A stretch of 9,577 nucleotides of DNA from an uncultured Porphyromonadaceae bacterium (GCA_947177595.1 CAMWUZ010000050.1:1-9577), one strand, 5' to 3'. Shown: positions 1-7,227, counted from the stretch's first letter. Numbers and translations: made by a program. Notes: generated by a model from the letters alone, not told the origin.

Positions 1-150
1 GATATGCCATGATTTGTTGATTATTTTGGATTCCAAAGATAGCCTATGGTCTAGGAAAATCCAAAGGAATCGGTTACTTACTGCTCTAAACTGACAAAAC
101 AATTCCGCTTTTTGAAGTTGCTTCACAACCACTGTCAGGCACCTCTTTTA
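1..150. other. Non-coding region downstream of btuB
   Basis: No convincing gene is seen on either strand. On the minus strand this is the region after the btuB stop codon. It contains a short hairpin (TGAAG-CAA-CTTCA, about 112-124) with no following U-tract in the direction of btuB transcription, so I do not call a terminator. It also holds a good Bacteroidetes-type promoter pointing out of the left edge, listed separately. Confidence 0.6.
34..65 (-). promoter_or_regulatory. Bacteroidetes-type promoter facing the left edge
   Basis: On the minus strand the sequence reads TTTG, a 20-base spacer, then TATCTTTG. This fits the known Bacteroides primary sigma factor consensus (TTTG at -33, 19-21 bases, TAnnTTTG at -7) exactly. 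Transcription would start at about position 27 and leave the window, so the gene it serves is not visible. Its presence suggests that the B12 operon ends with btuB and that a new transcription unit begins here. Confidence 0.6.
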
Positions 151-2256
151 TCACCTAATCTGTTTTTTCTTTTTGCTGAATTTCGGGGTGATACCTACAA
201 AGAACTCGAAGTTGATGCCCGGCATGGGACGCGACAGAACAGAAAGATAGTCCTCGTTGAAGAGGTTGTTCACCGCCAGTTTCAATTGTACGTTCAACGG
301 TTTGAAAGACAGTCCTTTTTCAAGGGATAAATTGCTCATGTAATATTTCGGGAGGTGTCCCGTGATAGTGTAGTCATTGCTCGACATGGTAAACCTCTCG
401 GAATAGTACGCCCATTTATACAGGAAGCTCCATGATTTCCATGTAAGACGTCCTGTGAGCGAAGCGGAGTGCTTGGGGACGTATGGGAGCTGCTTGCCTA
501 CAGACTGGTCGGCAGGCGACATTTTCTCTCCCTCGTTTATGGATGGAGTCCAGGAATAAGAACCGTTCAAATCGAAAATCCACCCTTTGAAGGGTTCAAA
601 GGCTATATTGAGCTTCCCCTCGATGCCGTAGGCGTTTACTTTCTTGACGTTGCGCGGTGAGAAGAAACCTTTTGTAGTTGGAAGCCAGATGATCCAGTCG
701 TCGATACGGCTATCAAACCATGTGGCGCTTCCTCCCATCGACACCGGGAAGGGAGATTTCCAATTCACATTAAATGATGCACCTGCATCATAAGTCCAGC
801 CATGCTCGCTCTTCAGATCAGGATTGCCGCCCGGAAGGAAATACAAATCGTTGAGCGTCGGGAACTTGTGATTGCGTGATACAGACGCTTTCAGCATGAC
901 GTTCCCTTTCCTTGACAGAAGACCGTCAATGAAGAATGCAGGAATAACGGGAGCCCATTTGTCACCGAACATTTCCTGACGCAGAACAAGCGAGAGCCCG
1001 AGAGGATTTACCGGCTGCCACTTGACCGAAGCAGAGCCGGAGAGTTCGATGCGTCCCTTGTCGTACCCGACTACAGCCTTGTCACCATCCTGAAGAATAA
1101 TGTTCTTATCCTCGGAGCGCACGAAATGCTGATGAACTGAAATATTGGCGGTAAGGTACCATTTTCTCGTGGGATTATATTCACCCTCCGCCTGACCGTA
1201 GAAAGTGTTTACCCTGCTTCGTGAGCGCGTCATGGATGACCAGTTGTTTTCTGCGACCTCACGCTTGTAGTCATACGCCATCCATGTGTGGATATATCCC
1301 CCTTTTGCAGCAAATTTCCAGCCATCGCGGAAATGATCCCAGGAAAGGACGCTGCGGAGGGTCTGTTCACGCTGACGGTTCTCGAAGTTGCGCTCGTTGC
1401 CGTAGTCGGTGGTGAGCATGGGCAGCTCCCGGTTGGAATTGATGTACCATGCATTGAATCCGAACCGGTCTCCCCTGTTGGTGTTATAGTAAACCTCCTG
1501 TAGCGCATGGAAATCCTTGAATGCACCGCTGCGGTTGCGTTCGGTAGGATGATACTGACCGATTATGTTCTTATCATCATCGTAGATGTTCACCTTCTTG
1601 TCATGGTTGATGTACTTATAGTCGTTTGGTGAAGATGAATATACGACACGGCTTGAAACGTGCCAGTGTTCGCTACCGTAGGTAAAACGGGCGAACTCGT
1701 CGAAAGTGCTGAAAGATCCCATTCCCTGCACATACTGAAGATTGACACCTTCCGCCACATCGGGAATGGTTCCGAGGCTGACGAGACCGCCCAGACCGCC
1801 ACCTGTCTCGTTGACCGATGACGTGCCGTGGAGCAGCGATGCCTGGTCGATGAAGTAGGACGGAATGGTGGAAAAGTCTGTCATGCCGAGCATGGGGTTA
1901 TTAATACGCATGCCGTTCCAAGTCACCTGAGTATGGCTGGGAGAGGTACCACGGAAAGCGACGGTGGAGAGAGTGGCACGACCGTAACTCTTGACGAAGA
2001 CGGAAGAATTGAACGTGAGGATGTCTGCCATAGAGAGGGCGATGTTCTCTTTGAGGGCGATGGAATCGAAAATTGTTTTCTGTACTCCTATATCCTTCAT
2101 CGGGCGTTTGCCCCACACCACCACCTCGCCAAGATTCCTTGCCGTTTGAGCATTAACCTCGATGCATAATGCACAATGCACAATGCACAATGACAGAATG
2201 TACACCGTGCAGCGCATAATTGTGCATAATGAAGTATGAATTCTCATAATCTTCAT
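151..2256 (-). CDS. btuB: BtuB-like TonB-dependent outer-membrane cobalamin receptor
   Basis: A 701-residue TonB-dependent receptor, predicted to import vitamin B12 and other corrinoids across the outer membrane using TonB energy. The signal peptide covers residues 1-36, with likely cleavage at VNA|QT. A TonB-box-like EVVV lies at 44-47, and the plug domain spans about 53-165 (VAFRG at 98-103, TGGGLGG at 151-157). The rest is a beta-barrel rich in aromatic strand ends. There is no N-terminal CarboxypepD_reg domain, as usual for Bacteroidetes BtuB. The specificity call rests on the upstream cobalamin riboswitch and the adjacent BtuG-like gene. The first ATG overlaps the four-helix-bundle stop codon (ATGA); in-frame ATG codons 4 and 14 are alternative starts, and start 14 would give a normal 23-residue signal peptide. 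Odd features: the hydrophobic core LCIVHCALCI is encoded by a 7-base tandem repeat, and eight residues (SKKKKQIR) follow the Phe that would normally end the last barrel strand. Confidence 0.9.
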   Translation of the reverse strand: MKIMRIHTSLCTIMRCTVYILSLCIVHCALCIEVNAQTARNLGEVVVWGKRPMKDIGVQKTIFDSIALKENIALSMADILTFNSSVFVKSYGRATLSTVAFRGTSPSHTQVTWNGMRINNPMLGMTDFSTIPSYFIDQASLLHGTSSVNETGGGLGGLVSLGTIPDVAEGVNLQYVQGMGSFSTFDEFARFTYGSEHWHVSSRVVYSSSPNDYKYINHDKKVNIYDDDKNIIGQYHPTERNRSGAFKDFHALQEVYYNTNRGDRFGFNAWYINSNRELPMLTTDYGNERNFENRQREQTLRSVLSWDHFRDGWKFAAKGGYIHTWMAYDYKREVAENNWSSMTRSRSRVNTFYGQAEGEYNPTRKWYLTANISVHQHFVRSEDKNIILQDGDKAVVGYDKGRIELSGSASVKWQPVNPLGLSLVLRQEMFGDKWAPVIPAFFIDGLLSRKGNVMLKASVSRNHKFPTLNDLYFLPGGNPDLKSEHGWTYDAGASFNVNWKSPFPVSMGGSATWFDSRIDDWIIWLPTTKGFFSPRNVKKVNAYGIEGKLNIAFEPFKGWIFDLNGSYSWTPSINEGEKMSPADQSVGKQLPYVPKHSASLTGRLTWKSWSFLYKWAYYSERFTMSSNDYTITGHLPKYYMSNLSLEKGLSFKPLNVQLKLAVNNLFNEDYLSVLSRPMPGINFEFFVGITPKFSKKKKQIR
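2162..2189. repeat. 7-base tandem repeat inside the btuB signal-peptide codons
   Basis: Four tandem units on the plus strand: one ATGCATA followed by three ATGCACA, with a diverged unit (ATGACAG) after them. Read on the minus strand this gives TGTGCAT units that encode LCIVHCA then LCI of the BtuB signal peptide. Because 7 is not a multiple of 3, gain or loss of one unit would shift the btuB reading frame. The array is part of a family of similar short repeats present at two other places in the window. Confidence 0.85.
2211..2250. repeat. Degenerate repeat cluster and inverted arm near the btuB start
   Basis: The cluster contains GCATAAT twice (2214-2220 and 2224-2230) and ATTGTGCAT at 2219-2227. 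The last is the exact reverse complement of ATGCACAAT in the tandem array (registers 2169-2177, 2176-2184 and 2183-2191). The cluster continues into TGAATTCTCATAAT-like sequence. It covers the first codons of btuB, so it is both coding and repetitive. It also resembles 7550-7575 in the riboswitch arm (both carry ATTGYGCAT followed by ATGAAGTA). Confidence 0.6.
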
Positions 2257-2621
2257 GTTTTATGAAATGTTGTTTTAACTATCGCGGTCAATAATCTGAT
2301 TAACCTCTTACAGTCATCAACCATACTTTGAAAACCGTCATCAGATATATAGCCTGTTTCAAACAGCAACTCTAGCCAATATTCCGACTCATTGGCTTCT
2401 TTGAGAGCTATGTTCATCTTTGCGCCAAAATCTGCTCTGCTTTGCCCCCTTAGAGCCTCTTTTACATTAGCCCCTATACTTGTTCCGCTACGAAGTAATT
2501 GCTTACACAGAACGAACTCTTTTTTTCTTCCAGACAGATGTTGATATAGCCTGATACACCTTATAGCAAATGCCTTGCTCTCAATTACGATTAGGTCATC
2601 TTTATCCTCCTTCATCATCAT
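2253..2621 (-). CDS. Four-helix-bundle protein (23S rRNA intervening-sequence / Avd-like family)
   Basis: A 122-residue protein, close to the usual size of the four-helix-bundle family named after the ORF in 23S rRNA intervening sequences (TIGR02436 type, related to the Avd accessory protein of diversity-generating retroelements). Recognisable family blocks are SGTSIGANVKEA at 45-56 and a block at 59-86 containing GQS, ADF, KMNIALKEANES and YWL. It has no signal peptide and is predicted cytoplasmic and basic; family members form oligomeric bundles that may bind nucleic acid. No role in B12 uptake is known. Its stop overlaps the btuB start (ATGA), so btuB translation may be coupled to it. The start has three consecutive ATG codons and the first is used here. 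Short repeats flank the gene, suggesting an inserted element. No reverse transcriptase or template/variable repeat pair is visible, so this is not a diversity-generating retroelement as seen. Confidence 0.88.
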   Translation of the reverse strand: MMMKEDKDDLIVIESKAFAIRCIRLYQHLSGRKKEFVLCKQLLRSGTSIGANVKEALRGQSRADFGAKMNIALKEANESEYWLELLFETGYISDDGFQSMVDDCKRLIRLLTAIVKTTFHKT

Positions 2622-2640
2622 TTTTTATTAATGCACACTG

Positions 2641-2673
2641 CAAAATTAATATTCTAAATGTGTGCCCGTACAA
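2641..2673 (-). promoter_or_regulatory. Candidate internal promoter before the four-helix-bundle gene
   Basis: The minus strand reads TTG (2671-2673), a 22-base spacer, then TAATTTTG (2641-2648), a full match to the TAnnTTTG -7 motif with a slightly long spacer. Transcription would start at about 2634, leaving a leader of about 13 bases before the ATG at 2621. If active, it would express the four-helix-bundle gene and btuB independently of the B12 riboswitch. The -33 part is weak, hence the modest confidence. Confidence 0.4.
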
Positions 2674-2706
2674 TCGTGCATCATGAATTGTGGATTGTGA
2701 ATCAAA
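2674..2706. repeat. Dispersed short repeat after the btuG stop
   Basis: The sequence TCGTGCATCATGAATTGTG at 2674-2692 is followed by GATTGTGAATC. The first 19 bases are identical, in reverse complement, to 7519-7537 inside the riboswitch arm. It begins about four bases beyond the btuG stop codon and forms the right border of the putative four-helix-bundle element. Confidence 0.75.
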
Positions 2707-2709
2707 TAA

Positions 2710-3792
2710 TCATTTCCAGCAAAAGGCACCGGGAATGATGCCGACATAAAATTCATCGATCAGTTTTCCTTCGGGCGAGTATCGGTAGATCATGCCCTGC
2801 TGCTGGTAGTCGATAGCATCGGCTACATACACTTCGCCATTCACGGGATTTACGGTAAGTCCGTAATACTTTGTGTCGCGGTATTCTAGGAAAGGACGGA
2901 CAGGAACACGGTTTGCCGTCACGTCCATACTCCAGATGTCGTTGTTTATCCAGTACAGCTTGTCACGTTCACCGTTGAGCTGCACCTCGCTTGGCCAGTC
3001 ACCTTTTTTGAACTTGAACTGCTTTTCAATCGTGAAAGTTGCCGCGTCTATGCAGTAGAGAGACGGAGCCTCATAGCCGTATGGCGAGCCTTCATAACCA
3101 CCATCTGTGATAGTCCACATCTTGTCATATTTATCCATAACGAGGGATGTGGGCTGAATACCAACCGTGAGCTGATCCACCACCTCATCTGTCTCCGTAT
3201 CAATCTTGATAATGCGGTTCTGATAGCTCCAGCAGTTGCAATACACATACTTGCCGTATTGCACCATCTGCTCCGTTGAGCCGCTTTCCATAGTCATATC
3301 GGGTACCTGGATGTAGCCTGTAATTTCATATTTCTTGGGATTGACTATAAAGATGCGGTTGTCCCAAAGCTGCGTGACATAAGCCTTTTCATCGCTCAGA
3401 AAATGGATATAACGCGGAGAGGTCAGATCCTCGATGCGCCCTACCTCCTTGAACGTATTGAGGTCAATGGCAAAGATGACATGGGAGTTGTTCACCACAA
3501 TCCACCCTTTGTTGTTATAAATACTCATGGACTGCGCCACGTCGCCGAGCTTCATACCGTTTGCACGGAAGAACACCTCGTTCTGAACCTGATTCGTTGC
3601 CGGATCATAATAGGAAAGTGTCGCGTTACCATACTGGAAGTTACCCTCGTTGGTTATGAAAAGTCCGGAGCCGGTGGTATTAAAATCCTCCACCACATCG
3701 CCGTAGTCCCACTCCATGCAGCCTGTCAATGACAGGGCTGCACAGAATAAGACGGCAGAAAATATAATTATAGCTTTAACTTGCCTATTCAT
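2710..3792 (-). CDS. btuG: BtuG-like surface beta-propeller lipoprotein, cobalamin binding
   Basis: A 360-residue lipoprotein with lipobox LTGC (Cys25) followed by an acidic stretch (MEWDYGD), consistent with display on the outer surface. The remainder is a YncE/DUF5074-like beta-propeller with repeated blade motifs such as SLYCIDAATF, RIIKIDTETD and VYVADA. In Bacteroides, BtuG proteins of this architecture are surface lipoproteins that bind B12 with very high affinity and partner BtuB; the usual btuG-btuB adjacency is kept here apart from the intervening four-helix-bundle gene. The start overlaps the PKD protein stop by ATGA, implying translational coupling. The assignment is from fold and context; binding residues cannot be verified by eye. 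Confidence 0.82.
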   Translation of the reverse strand: MNRQVKAIIIFSAVLFCAALSLTGCMEWDYGDVVEDFNTTGSGLFITNEGNFQYGNATLSYYDPATNQVQNEVFFRANGMKLGDVAQSMSIYNNKGWIVVNNSHVIFAIDLNTFKEVGRIEDLTSPRYIHFLSDEKAYVTQLWDNRIFIVNPKKYEITGYIQVPDMTMESGSTEQMVQYGKYVYCNCWSYQNRIIKIDTETDEVVDQLTVGIQPTSLVMDKYDKMWTITDGGYEGSPYGYEAPSLYCIDAATFTIEKQFKFKKGDWPSEVQLNGERDKLYWINNDIWSMDVTANRVPVRPFLEYRDTKYYGLTVNPVNGEVYVADAIDYQQQGMIYRYSPEGKLIDEFYVGIIPGAFCWK

Positions 3793-5570
3793 TTCCCGAC
3801 GAGCTTCAAATCTTCAAATCCGAATACTTCCGTTGAAACTTCGCCAAGCCAACCGGCCTTACTGTTTACTCCTGTTTGAACCTTGATAAAATCAATGTAT
3901 TTCAGGTTTATATGTTCTCCATTACAATACATGGCGTTCTTAATAAGGAATCCGTTCCGCTGACCTTCACCGCCTCCGCTGTCATTGCTCGAGAGTACGT
4001 CACTGCCCATATTGTCCGCATACCCCCAGTCAAAGCAGTTGTTGTCCCACATACCTGTTTCACTGTTCTGAGTAGTTCGTGCCTTAAGTCTTGTCCCACG
4101 CAATGTATAGCTGTCCTCAGTTATCCAAGCCGGATAATAGTAATCCTGACGATGGAATGCGGCAAGGTAATCTATGGCACCGCTTTGTCCGAGACAATCG
4201 GTCCATTGAACACTCATTTTAGGTGCTGAGGGACGGTAATATGTCACGGCATAATTCTGGAGTGTTTCCGTTTTCCCGGTTTCAGAACCTCGTAGTTCAT
4301 ACCACTCGTCATCGGGCAGACCGTTGCCGTTCACATCCTGGCTGACATAGACTATTCCCGGCTCGTTTGAGCCGCCGTTTCCGGTTGCAAGATTGAAATA
4401 GGCATTAGCCTGAATTGAAAAATCATACCCTGTTTCAGTGTTTTCAATACTGTGGTCAAAACCAACAATAATGTATCCTCCGAAACTACCGAGCGACACA
4501 TATTGAGCCTTACCAAGACGCTGTTCAGCCCAGAGTATAGCAGATTCATGCGTTGTTTCGTTTCCGGTCATACCTCCGGTCTGTGTCTCACCTATAAACT
4601 GTCCCGGAGCAGGCACCCACTCGAATACTTTGTTGCATTTAGCTTTGCTTGCACCTCCAGCTCTCCTCCAACGGGATTCCTCGGTGGCGTTGACGCACTC
4701 AACAATAACGGATGCGCTTACCGACCCATCTACCGTGAGATTTACCACATATTCCCCGGGAGCGTCCGGAGTAAATGCAAATATCTCGGTATCACACCCG
4801 GTTGCATCGCCATTTACAGTCCATTCGTAGGAGTTTGCGTCCAAACCCGTTAATATCGGGCGCAACATGATTGTCCTTCCTGGGAATGTAAATCTCCTTG
4901 TTGAAGGATTGAAATATGAACATGACGGGAATTCAAGCGTAAAAGGCAGGTTGTCAAGCACATGTATAGTGAACTGCCGTTCGTCTGCACCGTCCTCGTT
5001 AGTTGATTTCACGCTCACGGCATAATCACCGGCTGCTTCAGCAATAAAATGGAAAGTGAATCCAGTTGAATAAGGCTTACCATTTAAGGTCCATACAACT
5101 TCCGTGTGAAGTTCTTCGCTACCGATATTTGCTATTTCAGGAGTCAGCATATAATACGTGCCGGTTTTCAAAAACACTTCATTGCCGGTAAACGGTAGAG
5201 AAATATATGGTATTCCAGGCTCTATGACTTCCACCCGGATATCCTCGCTTGCTCTCCCTCCGTCAGTAATAACCGTGATATTTACATAATAGGTTCCCGG
5301 TTCACTCCACACCGCGGTAAATGCAGAACCGCTCCCCTTCACCTCATCATCTACCTTCCACACAAAAGTGGCATTGTCGGCATTTTCATATTTCGGTGCA
5401 ATAGTAAGTTCTTTTCCCGCCTTCACCTCATATACAGCTGTTTCGCTATCAAGTATAATGCGAGGCGGAGTATCCTTTGTAATTATATCATCTTTATTAC
5501 AGGAAATAAGCATCCCCCCGACCAATATTGCCGAGAGAATGCTTAACCATGAAAAGAGTGTTTTAGTCAT
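3789..5570 (-). CDS. PKD/Ig-repeat surface lipoprotein in the B12 operon
   Basis: A 593-residue lipoprotein with lipobox LISC (Cys24) followed by NKDD, a Bacteroidetes surface-export-like signal. Three consecutive PKD/Ig-like beta-sandwich repeats span about 36-116, 118-206 and 208-293, each with a W-x-(V/L)-(N/D) core and a (P/A)G-x-Y strand. The C-terminal region of about 290 residues (300-593) is a separate domain rich in aromatics. It contains a calcium-loop-like DVNGNGLPDDEW at 412-423 and several Cys and Trp residues. I know it only as the tail of Bacteroides PKD cell-surface proteins, with no established activity. It sits 7 bases after the DUF4465 gene and overlaps btuG, so it is almost certainly under B12 riboswitch control. 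An accessory role in corrinoid capture is inferred from context. Confidence 0.85.
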   Translation of the reverse strand: MTKTLFSWLSILSAILVGGMLISCNKDDIITKDTPPRIILDSETAVYEVKAGKELTIAPKYENADNATFVWKVDDEVKGSGSAFTAVWSEPGTYYVNITVITDGGRASEDIRVEVIEPGIPYISLPFTGNEVFLKTGTYYMLTPEIANIGSEELHTEVVWTLNGKPYSTGFTFHFIAEAAGDYAVSVKSTNEDGADERQFTIHVLDNLPFTLEFPSCSYFNPSTRRFTFPGRTIMLRPILTGLDANSYEWTVNGDATGCDTEIFAFTPDAPGEYVVNLTVDGSVSASVIVECVNATEESRWRRAGGASKAKCNKVFEWVPAPGQFIGETQTGGMTGNETTHESAILWAEQRLGKAQYVSLGSFGGYIIVGFDHSIENTETGYDFSIQANAYFNLATGNGGSNEPGIVYVSQDVNGNGLPDDEWYELRGSETGKTETLQNYAVTYYRPSAPKMSVQWTDCLGQSGAIDYLAAFHRQDYYYPAWITEDSYTLRGTRLKARTTQNSETGMWDNNCFDWGYADNMGSDVLSSNDSGGGEGQRNGFLIKNAMYCNGEHINLKYIDFIKVQTGVNSKAGWLGEVSTEVFGFEDLKLVGK

Positions 5571-5577
5571 CAGACAC

Positions 5578-7227
5578 TTAAATTTGTACAGTCACGTCAT
5601 CGTAGGCGAAATATGCCGGTTGACTGAATCCGGAACCGTTATCGCTCGAACCTGTGACATTGAACTCGATTTTTGCAACTTTACCGAGAACAGAAAGATC
5701 CCATTTTGTCCAGTCCCTTACTATATTATCAGGACCCTTACAGGTGTAGAAAGTAGTTTCACCTACTTTATCTCCTTTTGAATTATAACCTGTTGCAACC
5801 AGCATCACCCAGTCATCAGGACCTATTTCAGCTGTCAGACCATTACCATTCAGATAACAATTCATCGCATAGAGAGTATTCATAACCCACATAGACTCTA
5901 CAACGTGCTCTTTACCGTCACCGAATTCTATAGACGGCAGAGTGGCGTCTTTCTTATATGCAGACTCGTCCCTATAACCGTCATGAACGGCAAAGTTAGC
6001 GGAACCGTTATGACCGGATGTTCCATAAACGGCAAGCTGATGCGAGAAATCGCCCTCCGCCAGATTGGTTGATACATAGTTTGAAATGGCATGCCCACCG
6101 TTCCAGTAGCAAAACTGTCCGTAACCTTCCACCATTGTATGCTTGAGTTCGGTATTTTCCTCATCGTACCATTCGTAAGGTTGATCCATGCCATACCCTG
6201 AATCTCCATATAGCATTGGTCCTCCGTACTGTTTGCTGTCAATCAGATCTGACCAGTTGGTAATTTTTTTATTGCAGTATTCAAGTGTGAACGGTTTGAA
6301 TTTCACATCGGCATCCTCAAATGTGAGCACACGGCGCTCAAAAGTAGCCACCTGAATTCTCACAATCATACTTGTGCCGGCGGTAGATACAACAGTTATA
6401 TCAACCACTCCCTCCTGCTCGGCATATTGATTGGCTTCAACAGGAGCTGTGATTGTCAAGGTATTGTCCGCAAATGATGCGCGCCATCCGTCGGGTTTGC
6501 TTATAGAGAATGAAGCGACATTTGCTGTCTCTACCTTGAACGACTTGCTTTCTCCGCACCGGATTATTTGTAGTCCTTCAGCATCCTCAACCGAGAAGAG
6601 AGGTGCTGAGGAATTGTAACGCTGCACACGGAATGTGCTGCCGTCGGCAAGCGTAAATTCAACATATTCCGAATTTGAGACATCTACTTTGGCAAATAAC
6701 GAGTCTCCCTTGTCGCCGTTTGCCACAACTCCGGTTGAGGTCCATACGTTACCGCCATCGGTAGATATTTCCCAGATTCCGGTTTCGGGATTTATTCTCA
6801 TCTGCGGGGCTACCGCATCTGCTCCGTCGAGAGCTGTCGCACGTACTTTCTCGCCATCCACAATCAGCCACTCACCAGCGATAGTCCAGTAATACATACC
6901 ATCGTCATCTTTACGCACAGATATTTCAGGAGCCGATGCTCCGTCAATGCCATTGGATATAGTTGCTTCGGTACCGTTGGAAAATTTGATGGTATATCCG
7001 TTTTCCGTAGGGGTTATTGCTGTGATAGAAATATTATTTTGAATTGCCTGAAGAATAGACTGAAGACTCTTTATATCGGTATTCATCTGAGCCGAAGCAG
7101 TCTCAAGGGTTTCAACTCGATCTTCAATGCCATTTACTGCATTCCAAAGATCTGAATCATCATAGCTACATGCAGAGGGTATAAAAAGTGCCGCTGCAAG
7201 AGACAGAATAATAATTGATTTTCGCAT
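5578..7227 (-). CDS. DUF4988/DUF4465 surface lipoprotein, BtuH-like candidate
   Basis: A 549-residue lipoprotein and the first gene after the cobalamin riboswitch. The signal peptide ends at PSAC (Cys20), followed by SYDDSD, an acidic export-like tag. A short coiled coil (about 28-64) opens a DUF4988-type stalk (to about 203) with two collagen-like turns (NGIDGASAPEI, LDGADAVAPQM). An Ig/BACON-like sandwich follows at about 205-297, then a DUF4465-type jelly-roll at 300-549 (starts FEDADV, ends AYDDVTVQI). Bacteroidetes B12 loci are known to encode extra surface B12-binding lipoproteins (BtuH); I think this is of that kind, but the match to BtuH is from memory of domain type and is not verified. 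The ATG at 7227 is chosen because the signal peptide follows at once; upstream is A-rich without a Shine-Dalgarno. Confidence 0.82.
   Translation of the reverse strand: MRKSIIILSLAAALFIPSACSYDDSDLWNAVNGIEDRVETLETASAQMNTDIKSLQSILQAIQNNISITAITPTENGYTIKFSNGTEATISNGIDGASAPEISVRKDDDGMYYWTIAGEWLIVDGEKVRATALDGADAVAPQMRINPETGIWEISTDGGNVWTSTGVVANGDKGDSLFAKVDVSNSEYVEFTLADGSTFRVQRYNSSAPLFSVEDAEGLQIIRCGESKSFKVETANVASFSISKPDGWRASFADNTLTITAPVEANQYAEQEGVVDITVVSTAGTSMIVRIQVATFERRVLTFEDADVKFKPFTLEYCNKKITNWSDLIDSKQYGGPMLYGDSGYGMDQPYEWYDEENTELKHTMVEGYGQFCYWNGGHAISNYVSTNLAEGDFSHQLAVYGTSGHNGSANFAVHDGYRDESAYKKDATLPSIEFGDGKEHVVESMWVMNTLYAMNCYLNGNGLTAEIGPDDWVMLVATGYNSKGDKVGETTFYTCKGPDNIVRDWTKWDLSVLGKVAKIEFNVTGSSDNGSGFSQPAYFAYDDVTVQI

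Larger units (their letters stand above)
2160..2709 (-). mobile_element. Putative repeat-flanked four-helix-bundle element between btuG and btuB
   Basis: The four-helix-bundle gene (2253-2621) is bordered on both sides by short repeats of one family: the heptamer array and degenerate copies at 2162-2250, and GTGCATCATGAATTGTG-type copies at 2674-2706. On one side the repeats begin about ten bases past the btuG stop codon; on the other they run into the btuB signal-peptide codons. There is no transposase, and I see no clear target duplication or long terminal inverted repeats. The boundaries are the repeat edges, not proven ends. The alternative is an ordinary small gene beside repeats. Confidence 0.4.

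Noticed and set aside
112..124. Small hairpin downstream of btuB as a terminator
   Set aside because: Five base pairs with a three-base loop and, in the minus direction, followed by A residues rather than U.
112..330. Plus-strand ORF of 72 codons at the left edge
   Set aside because: It lies largely antisense to the 3' end of btuB, has no recognisable domain and no start context; it is a shadow frame.
1828..2169. Plus-strand ORF of 113 codons antisense to the btuB plug region
   Set aside because: It is antisense to a clearly conserved receptor plug and its product has no family features.
2162..2250. CRISPR array
   Set aside because: Units are 7 bases in direct tandem with no spacers and no cas genes; it is a short tandem repeat.
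2253..2621. Diversity-generating retroelement, because the four-helix-bundle protein is Avd-like
   Set aside because: No reverse transcriptase and no template/variable repeat pair with adenine-specific differences are visible in the window.
2253..2621. 23S rRNA intervening sequence
   Set aside because: No 23S rRNA sequence flanks the gene; it lies in a protein-coding operon.
5368..5781. Plus-strand ORF of 137 codons spanning the PKD/DUF4465 gene junction
   Set aside because: It covers the tight 7-base operon junction on the opposite strand and resembles no protein; chance open frame.
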